Shown here: positions 48,501 through 57,800 of the stretch, in pieces
How positions within the stretch are numbered: the stretch's first letter is position 1
Layout of the letters: the number at the start of each line of letters is the position of its first letter
Assembly (NCBI GenBank): GCA_024760905.1
Contig: CM045735.1
Span: forward strand, 3,003,161 to 3,067,160
Direction: 5' to 3'
DNA from: Plotosus lineatus
Taxonomy: Eukaryota; Chordata; Actinopteri; Siluriformes; Plotosidae
Length of the DNA: 64,000 nt
Position numbers and translations under genes: made by a program
The notes under the pieces: model-generated
The model's database searches: none
What the model was told of the DNA's origin: nothing
Seen by the model: only the letters and a program-made list of their open reading frames with translations

Positions 48501-51500
48501 ATCAACCAATCAGCAGGAAGGAGGACAGCCATTGGCTGAATTTGAGTGACGTGTCAGTTGCTTGGCAGTCTGTGAATACTCGAACCGTGAGTGCAAAACC
48601 GCGAAGAGTCAAGGGCCTACTGTATTGATGTGTTCTGTGCCTCAACCTGAACAATGCTTCATATCGCACTTTGCCTTCGATAATCGCCCTCGAGATAACA
48701 AATCAGACCATATCGTTCCCACGCCACATATATACAGAACTTGATTGATTAAAGAGTTCTGAGCGTTGATGCGAGTCCATCAAGATCATCTCGGGGATAA
48801 TTTTTTTTTCTCACCTTGACTTTTGTCGTCACTGTTGCCTGGTAACCTGGAAAGAAAGAAAGTGGCGTTGACCCGTGTGTCGTACCTGCAGGTGACGTCT
48901 CAACGCTTGTGGAAAGCGGTTTATAATGAGCTGGGAGGAAGTCCTGGCAGTACCAGTGCAGCCACCTGCACCAGGAAACATTATGAAAAGTGAGTGTCTC
49001 GCTCTCTCTCTCTCTCTCTCTAGCTCTCTATCTTTCTCTCTGTCTCTCTCTCTCTGTCTGTCTGTCTATGTCTGTCTGTCTATGTCTCTCTCTCTCTCTG
49101 TGGCACTCATAGTCAGTGACCCCACAGTCACGATCCCCAGCGCACGCTGTGACCTTGCCTTGTCTGATTCCTCCCTTGTATTGCAGATTGTTGATGCCGT
49201 ATGAACAGCACGTAAAGGGAGGAAACCAACAGCTGAGTAAACCCAAAGCTCCAGCAGTGACCCTCGGAAAACCTGTGCATGGGAGAGTTCCGAGTGCTTC
49301 AAAGAAGAACGGAGTGGCTTGTCAGGCAAGTTCCTTTCTTTGTTGTTGTTGTTTAATGTATCGCATCAGGTAGATTTGATTTGTGGTAATCCTGATTAAT
49401 AATATTTACATAAATGAATATTCATGGTATTATTGCACACATTTGAGCCCAGTAATACCATGGTCAGTAAACCATTTAGCAGTGGTTTTGGCACTGTGAG
49501 CAGGTGCCAGGTCGTGCTGAAAAATGAAATCTTCATCTCCATAAAGCTTTTCAGCAGATGGAAGCATGAAGTGCTCCAAAATCTCCTGATAGCTAGCTGC
49601 ATTGACCCCGCCCTTGATAAAACACAGAGGACCAACACCAGCGGCTGACATGGCACCCCAGACCATCACTGACTGTGGCTACTTGACACTGGACTTCAGT
49701 CATTTTGGCATTTCCTTCTCCCCAGTCTTCCTCCAGACTCTGGCACCGCGATTTCCCAATGACATGCAAAATTTACTTTCATCCGAAAAAAGTACTTTGG
49801 ACCATTGACCAACAGTCACTGGACTGTTGCTGCTTCTCTGTAGCCCAGGTCAGCCGCTTCTGCCGCTGTTTCTGGTTCAAAAGTGGCTTGACCTGGGGAA
49901 TGCGGCACCTGTAGCCCAGTCCACTGCTTCCACAGGTCCCCCAAGGTCTGGAATCGGCCCTTCTTTCACTTTTTCCTTCCCACAGACGTCCCACTGAGGT
50001 GGCTTGATAGAGCACTCTGGGAACAGCCTATTCGCTCAGAGATTTCTTTCTGTGTCTTACCCTCTTGCTTGAGGGTGTCAATAATGGCCTTCTGGACAGC
50101 AGTCAGGTCGGCAGTCTTACCCATGATTGCGGTTTTGAGTAATGAACCAGGCTGGGAGTTTTTAAAAGCCTCAGGAATCTTTTGCAGGTGTTTAGAGTTA
50201 ATTGGTTGATTCAGATGATTAGGTTAATAGCTCGTTTAGACTACCTGAACATAATATGCTAATTTTTTGAGATAGGAATTTTGGGTTTTCATGAGCTGTA
50301 TGCCAAAATCATCAGTATTAAAACAATAAAAGACCTGAAATATTTCAGTTGGTGTACAATGAATCTAAAATATGTGCAAGTATAATTTTTATCAGTACAT
50401 TACAGAAAATAATGAACGTTATCACGATATGCTGTTTTTGGGAAGGACTAGTATTTCGTTATCCATTATGGACCTGGAAAATACAAAAAAGCAGAAATAC
50501 AGTGACTGAGGCGATTATTTCGGCACGATATTGAAGCAGAATGAGTAGGGAAAGAGTGCGCCGTGAGACAAGACCTTCGATCTCGCAAGGAAGCAAGTTA
50601 ATATTGAATCAGGACCTCTGAGCTTTCAAACAGGTATTGTAATTCCGCCTTAAATACTTCTTTCGACTTTCAAAAAGCATTTGATACAGTACCACATGAG
50701 AGACTAATTTTTAAAACGAGGTCAGTTGGAATTGTAGGAGGTATTCTGGAGTGGATTAAGAACTGGTTACAGGACAGAACACAGAGAGTTGTGGTTGGAG
50801 GGATTTCATCTGAGCAAGGAATTGTGGGAAGTGGAGTCCCTCAGGGATCTGTGTTGGGACCCTTGCTCTTCCTCATCTACATTAATGACCTTGATAGGGA
50901 CATTGAGAGCACATTGGTGAAATTTGCTGACGATACTAAACTGGGCGGTTTGGCAAATAGTCTGGAGTCTACTAAGGTTATTCAGGACGATTTGGATAGA
51001 CTTGAATTTGGGCAGATACATGGCAAATGAAATTCAATGTCGCTAAATGTAAAGTTCTACATGTAGGGAATAAAAACATTAGACAGGAGTATTTCATGGG
51101 AGGTTTAAAACTAGAATGTTCCTCTCAGGAAAAGGATCTGGGTGTGATGGTTGACCAGTCCCTCACTGGTACTAGCCACTGTGCGTTAGCAGTAAAAAGG
51201 CAAATAGGATGGTGGGTTACATAGCCAGGAGTATTGAGTATAGATCTAAAGATGTTGTCCTTCTCTTGTATAACACATTGGTTAGACCACATTTAGAGTA
51301 TTGTGTACAGTTCTGGGGACCATACTTGAAAAAAGACATCGAGACTCTCGACAAAATTCAGAGAAGAGCAACAAAGCTAAATCCGGGTATAAAAAAGGAA
51401 TCCTATCAGGAGAGGCTGAGGATCCTAACCTCTTTCAGTCTTCAAAAAAGGAGAATTAGAGGTGATCTGATTGAGGTCTTTAAGTATCTTAAGGATTAAT

Positions 51501-54500
51501 AAAGTCAACTATGCCCGATTACTTAGGCCAAGTTCTGTAAGTAGAACTAGGGGTCATAAATGGAAGTTATTTAAGGGTAAATTTAGCACAAATATTAGGA
51601 AATATTTTTTCGCAGAGGGTAATTTCAGTGTGGAATAGATTGCCTAACCACGTTGTCGAAGCAGAAACCTTACAAGTCTTCAAAAGCAGACTTGATCTAG
51701 TGCTGGATACCATCTAGTCATGAAAAAAAAAAAAAAGTGCGTCTTTAAGGTTAGAGTGTGCGTCTTTAAGGTTGGAGTCACTTTAGAATAGGACAATGGT
51801 GAGCTTAGTTGGGCTGAATGGCCTGTTCTCACCACTCATGTTATGTTATGTTATGTTATGTTAACCCGTCCATTTAAACATTTAAATTGAATTGGTCTGT
51901 TGGTTGCGTGTGGGCGGAGCCCGCATTCGCCAAAACACACCAGAGAGAGTTGTGTGTGTGTGTGAAAGAGAGCGAGACAGAGACAGTGTGTGTGTGTGTG
52001 TGTGCGCGCGCGCGCTTGCGTGTGAGAGAGAGATAGAGACTGTCCAGAGTCAGTCAGAGATGAAAGGAAGCGTTCTTCACTCTCTTTCAAGAGAGCACAT
52101 TGCAGCTTATTTTTTGTTTTTTAAATTGTTTAATTCAGTAAATGTTTAATAAATGTGGCGCACTCTGCTGAATGTGAGCAAAACGCGGCTCATCCGGACC
52201 TCCGATCCCTCAAGGAATCAAGTTAAAGTTGAGTTTGGACCTCTGATCTGTCAAGCAGGGAATGCACTTTGAATTCCCCATCTTAAAATGCTTCGGCATC
52301 CTGCGTGTGGGCAGAGCCAGCATTCGGTGGAGCGTGCCACAAATGTGTGGTGTGTGTGTGTGTGAGTGTGTGTGTGTGTGTGTGTGTGAGTGAGAGAGAT
52401 AGAGAGAGACAGTGTTGTATGTGTGTTAATAAAAAATGTTTAATACAGTAATGGTTTAATTAATAAATATGTTAATAAAAATGGTGACCGCAGAGGTCCC
52501 AGCATGTAATCCTGGCACAGTCATGTTTCTGTCCTCTTATCTACAGTCATGCAGTGTGTGGAGAACCCGGTATAATAAGGGCCATGCCGTGATTGGGTAG
52601 TGCGAATTGTCATGAAGGCCTACAGCCAATAGGATTTGTTTTTATATCGGATACAGAAATTCCCACTAAAAACAAATCCACGGTTCATGTTGCTAATTGC
52701 TCAGAAATGTACTGATCTACTGCATCTAGATTTTCACTTAAACATTTATTTTAAAATGAGCAAAAGAGGGAAGTGCTCCCATGAACCTGATCTCCAACAA
52801 GGCACATTAACCATGCAGGTTTTTGATTTTTTTTTTTTTTTGCTAAACGCGGTAATAATATCTGTCGACTCTGAAAAAAATGACGTCACACAACTTGCGA
52901 ACTCAGCCTCAGACTCAACATGATCCAAATCGGTCCCAGATTCCGGTAAATTACATTCCACTTCTCTCCAGCATAATGATCATATTAATGTGATTTATAT
53001 AATAAACGATATTTCATGTTATTATTGTAAAGTTCTAAAGTTTGACGGACTTTTCTGATCCGTCAGTGTCACTGTAAGTGTTACATGTGCGGTACGTGCC
53101 GAGCAGGCCTATTGGCGTTGCTATGAGGACATTAATATATAAATTAAATGTAAATCTTGTTCTAGATAAATATATCAATCTACTGCTCATGGGGTCACAG
53201 GTCTGATGAGGTCAAGTCTTGCATGATACAGTTCTGCGCATGCGTGGATGATGTTTCACCTTTAATCTCGTCTTAAAATTTAATATCCATACATTAATGA
53301 TTAAGGCTTCACAACATGCTAATAAAAAAGCACTAGATGCACTTGCACTATTCCAATGTTTATGTATTTAATATGTTTAAATCACTTATTTTGCTCAGTA
53401 TGCAGTTCTATTTCAGAGTTAATGTTTGTGCCAAAGTTTAAAACATTACATTTTCATAAGTAGATTTTTTCGAGATGCTTAGAATTCTTATTTTAATGAC
53501 TAAAAACAATGTTTTAAATGTTGTTGTTCTCTCTTTTTGAAACAAAGAATAAATACTGTCAATAACAGGCTCACTTTCAATTTAAAATTCTTCAATAAAT
53601 CGCAATACACATCGCAACACATGCTCGAAATCGCAATATATCGCAATAAATAAAATCGAGGCAATACCCACCCCTAGTTTCTATTGTCATTCAGACAAGC
53701 CCAACAGATTACATCTTCAAACTCTGCCCCGCCTAAGAAGTCTGACCTGCAGATCTAGTGCCGCGAGTAGGCAAATGGAATTTTTTTTTTCTAATTTTTA
53801 AATGATCTACTCGGTATTTAGCAGAGATAAAATACAGCTAAGACACTTTTCGACCTGTATTTACACCGATAATGGATCACTCTTAATCTTTCTGCTGGTT
53901 GACAGGTGTAACTGGCTGACAGCTCATTTCTGTACTGGTTTCCTTATAATAAATATCTCGACACAAATTACAAACAATACCATCAAGTTAAACGTTTACA
54001 TCAGAGTGTTTCATGAACTGAAAGAGATAAACCCCGCCTCCTACCATGACGCCACCTAACGCTCCAGTTGGCGTCGTCTGATCTCTGTGTCAAAATCCTA
54101 GGGCTTCTGGCCTTGAAGTCACCCTGACGAGGTATGATCAAGCCTGGTTCTGCCGTGATAGTGGGAAAACCCGTCACATTGCAAACACGCCACTTATGAA
54201 AAGTTTATGAAAATCCAAATTGAGACTTCTGAGCCTCTTGATACGAGCACCGATGCAATAATATTTGAGGCTTTTTTACACTCGAACCTACTGGCTCATC
54301 AGGACCGGAACTAATCACTGGTTTACGTAACATTACGACGGGTTCAACTCCTCCTGGAAGGGATGCTCGTCCATCACTGGTCATGTTCGCAGTTTTATTT
54401 ATTTATGTACCGGTATTTTTATTATTTTTAACTGATTTGCATTTATACTGCTGGGTGAACATGGGCACACTCGTGGTTACGACCTTGGCGAGGAGTGTGA

Positions 54501-54790
54501 GGGATTCAAACTCACAACCTGTCGGTCATGAGCCGAGCACCGGTCCACATGATTATATAATAATTAAAATGATATTAAACATTGTTTTGAGGGTTGATCT
54601 CAAGGTGAAAGATCCATTCAGTCATTTTTCTTGAGTCGTTTAATGATAATTAGGGTCGCCTGAGGGCTGACGGACAACTTTGGGCGAGGGCAAGGGACAC
54701 CCTGGACAACCGACCACTCGTACATAGGGGCAAAATGACTGAGAGGAAACCAAGTCACACAAGTGAATTATTTTCCAAAGAAATGTGTAC

Positions 54791-54833
<43 letters not shown>

Positions 54834-57800
54834 AGGGGGGGGGGGGCAGTGGCGTGGTGTTTAGCATGTCTGCCTCACAGCAAGAAGGTCCCTCTGGGTT
54901 CTTCAGTTTCCTCCCACAGTCCAAAAACATGCATAGTAAGATAATTGAATTTTCCAGGTCACCCCTAGGTGTGTGTGAGAGAGAGAGAGAGAAAGAGAGA
55001 GTGGGTGGGGGAGGGGGGGGTTGAATGGTTGTGTGAGTGTTGGCCCTGTGATGGTCTGACAAGCTGTCCAGGGTGTACCATGCCTGGAGTCAGCTGAGAT
55101 GGGTGCCAGCTTCCCTGTGACGCTAATTAGGATCAAGGGGCTCAAAAAGTGCGTGCGCGCGTGTGTGCGTGCGTGTGTGTGTGTGATATGCGTCTGCCTG
55201 CCTCTACAGGTGTGTGTTGTTGTACAGTAGTTTTGGTTGTTCCCTTTACCACCCATCATGTTTCTGAATGATTATAGTAACCCTTTATCCAAGTGCACAG
55301 AAACGAGTGTGATTGAGGTTCAGTGAGGTGTAATTAATTCGGGTTTAATTATTTACACAACTCTTTAAAAAAGTATGTTATCACCAGCAGATTTACAGAA
55401 GTGTAATATCAGTAGCACTGGATACATTATCTGTGATAATTCTGTCACTGCACTGCCTTTGTTATGATATGTTCCGCATATATTTTATAATGTAGTCCTT
55501 TGGGCTTTTTACACCCGGGCCTAGTGGCTCATCAAGCCGGTGCTTATTCTTGGTGTCCGTGGCGTGAAGTGACCAGGAGTTCAACTGCTCCTGGAAGGGA
55601 CGCTAGTCCATCACAGGTTCCCTTCCCAGTATATTTCACTGGGACCCATTTATACTGCTGGCTGAACAGAGGCACACTTGTGGTTGAGACCTTGCCCAGG
55701 GGTCTTAGCACAGTGGGGGTCTAACTGGGATTTGAACACACAACCTCCTGAACTTGAGCACAGCACCCTAATCACTACACCACCGGCCCCATGCATACCT
55801 TTTATTACGTCACATAAAATACACGTCCAGTTTGTCCAGCCTGTGATAACAGTGAAAAGTGCAGTGTTGAGGATGTAGCCAAAGCAAATGTTATGTAATA
55901 GACGTGATTTCCAAAAGCCTATTTCTGTTTCTGAGGCTTATTATTTGATGCTATACCCGCCTATGCCAGGGGTCTCCTGCCTCGATCCTGGAGATCTACC
56001 AAAGTATAACACCCCTATCACAGCTACCCAAGAACATCTTCGGGCGACATTCGGACGGTCAGGTGTGTATAGTTAAGGGTGGAGCCAAAGTCTTTGAGGA
56101 ATGTCATTGTCCAGGCATAGGCTTGATGACCCCTGCCTTACACAGTAGCCCGGCGTGAACCTCCCCAGAATTATAACCCACAATATTGCAGTAACATAAG
56201 TATATGGACTGTTGTTCATTATAGCAAGCCAATTTAATCCTGTACATTTAAACACGTATTCACACAAACTCCTTCTCCTGTAAATTTGTTTCAAAGTAAA
56301 ATTTTGTCCGTGTTCTTTGTTTATTATTCCCCGCACTGAAACAAAGAACTAAAACTGTTTTTGTGCGGTGAGGGAAAAACAAAACAAAACACTAAACTAA
56401 CAGCCAATTCTGTTCTGCTTTATGCAACACCGCCCCCTAGAGGACAAACTGTCTGTGTAATATAAATACAGTGATACCTCAGCTCACGAACATAATTGGT
56501 TCCCAGAAAGTGTGTGTGAGGCGAAAAGTTCGTCTTCCGAACATTTATTTCCCATAAGAAACCATTAAAATGAGAATAATCCGTTCCCGGGTCCCCATAA
56601 AACATAATTTTCTACTAAATAAGCCTTAAAACTACACAAAAATATACCTTATTTTATGTATAATAAATGTGCTATTGTATTGTAATTAAAGAAATAAACT
56701 GTACTGTATAATAAAGTGGTTTTATTTACCTTTGTGATGGTAGTTGATGGCTTGATGGAATGGAGTGGGAGGAGGAGGGAGGGAGGGACTTACTGTTTGG
56801 AAGGAGAGTTTGGAAACGCCTACTGTTTGGAAACACCCTTAGCCACACACGCACCCTTAATAGCTTCCTTGTTCTTAAGGATGGGAGCAATGGTAGACTT
56901 AGCGTACTGGTACTGGGACGCTGAGTCACACAAACGCACACCTCGTTCGTGTTTTTCAATGATCTCCGCCTGTGGTGGGTCATTTCAGGTCCCATAATAG
57001 CAAAAGTACACTCAATATGGACCAAAATGTCTATCAAACACAAACCACTTCCGCACTCAAAGAAAGGGGGTGACGAACTGTGACGCCGTGAGCGTGCGTC
57101 AGCTTCTCGTGGCCGCCACCGTGGCGCTGTTCGACCGCGTGGTTTGATTCGTCCGCCGAAAACTAGTTCGTCAGCAGAGACAATATGCTTGCAAATTTAA
57201 TGTTCTTGAGGCGAAAAGTTCGTGATCTTAAGCGTTCGTCAGCGGAGGTTTTACTGTACTGACTAAATACCTACTGAAGGGGCAGTGGTGGTCTGTTGGT
57301 ATATGGTGCTGGATCGCTGATCCTAAGGTTGGGGGTTCAAGTTCCACTCTCCACAAGGTTGTCACTGTCCCCCCCAGTGCACTAACTGGGTTATCAAAGG
57401 CCGGCCGTGTCTCTCGCTGTCTACGGTGAGAGGTTCATGTAAAAGAACCATTGCTGACTTTTGTAAAGAGTAGCTGCAAAGCCGTCAGCGTGTTTCTGTC
57501 CCTCGCTAAACAGTTGTGTCAGGAAGGGGATCCGACGTAAAAACCTCTGAACCAAATCAAAAAAAGGAAAAAACCGAAAGGAAATCTCTCATTAAATACC
57601 TACTGAAGGAGGCCCCAGCGGTCCGAATAAAAATTCTGGAATTTCAACATATTTTTCCCTGAAAACTTCAGCATAGTGATATAATAAAAATGGCATATTT
57701 TATAGTAAACAGCGTCCCGGTGTACTGATTTGAAAGGTGGATTATGGGGGATATAACGAGCCTCATAAAATTGCTTTAAAAACCAGATTTATTACGTCTA

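Larger units (their letters stand above)
47305..48622 (+). mobile_element. MITE-Q copy containing a large inverted repeat
   Basis: TA-flanked ends 'cagtaggccctcgatatttg' and 'agagtcaagggcctactg'. Its interior holds the inverted repeat 47381-48247 and a LINE fragment. The right part matches the MITE-Q copy at 3874-4425. Confidence 0.82.
50460..52460 (-). mobile_element. MITE-R-like element, tandemly repeated and split by a LINE
   Basis: 'aagcaagttaatattgaat', 'gtaattccgccttaaatac' and 'gtgggcggagcccgcattcg' are the inverse of 32250-32430. A second copy of this unit follows at about 52180-52340. The LINE at 50657-51862 separates 'cgccttaaatac' from 'ccgtccatttaaac', which are nearly adjacent at 32330. 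Confidence 0.7.

Noticed and set aside
48996..49204. Read-through of exon 8 into the CT repeat as an alternative exon
   Set aside because: The gtgagt donor at 48990 and the in-phase exon 9 at 49187 explain the gene; the extension is only Ser/Leu repeat.
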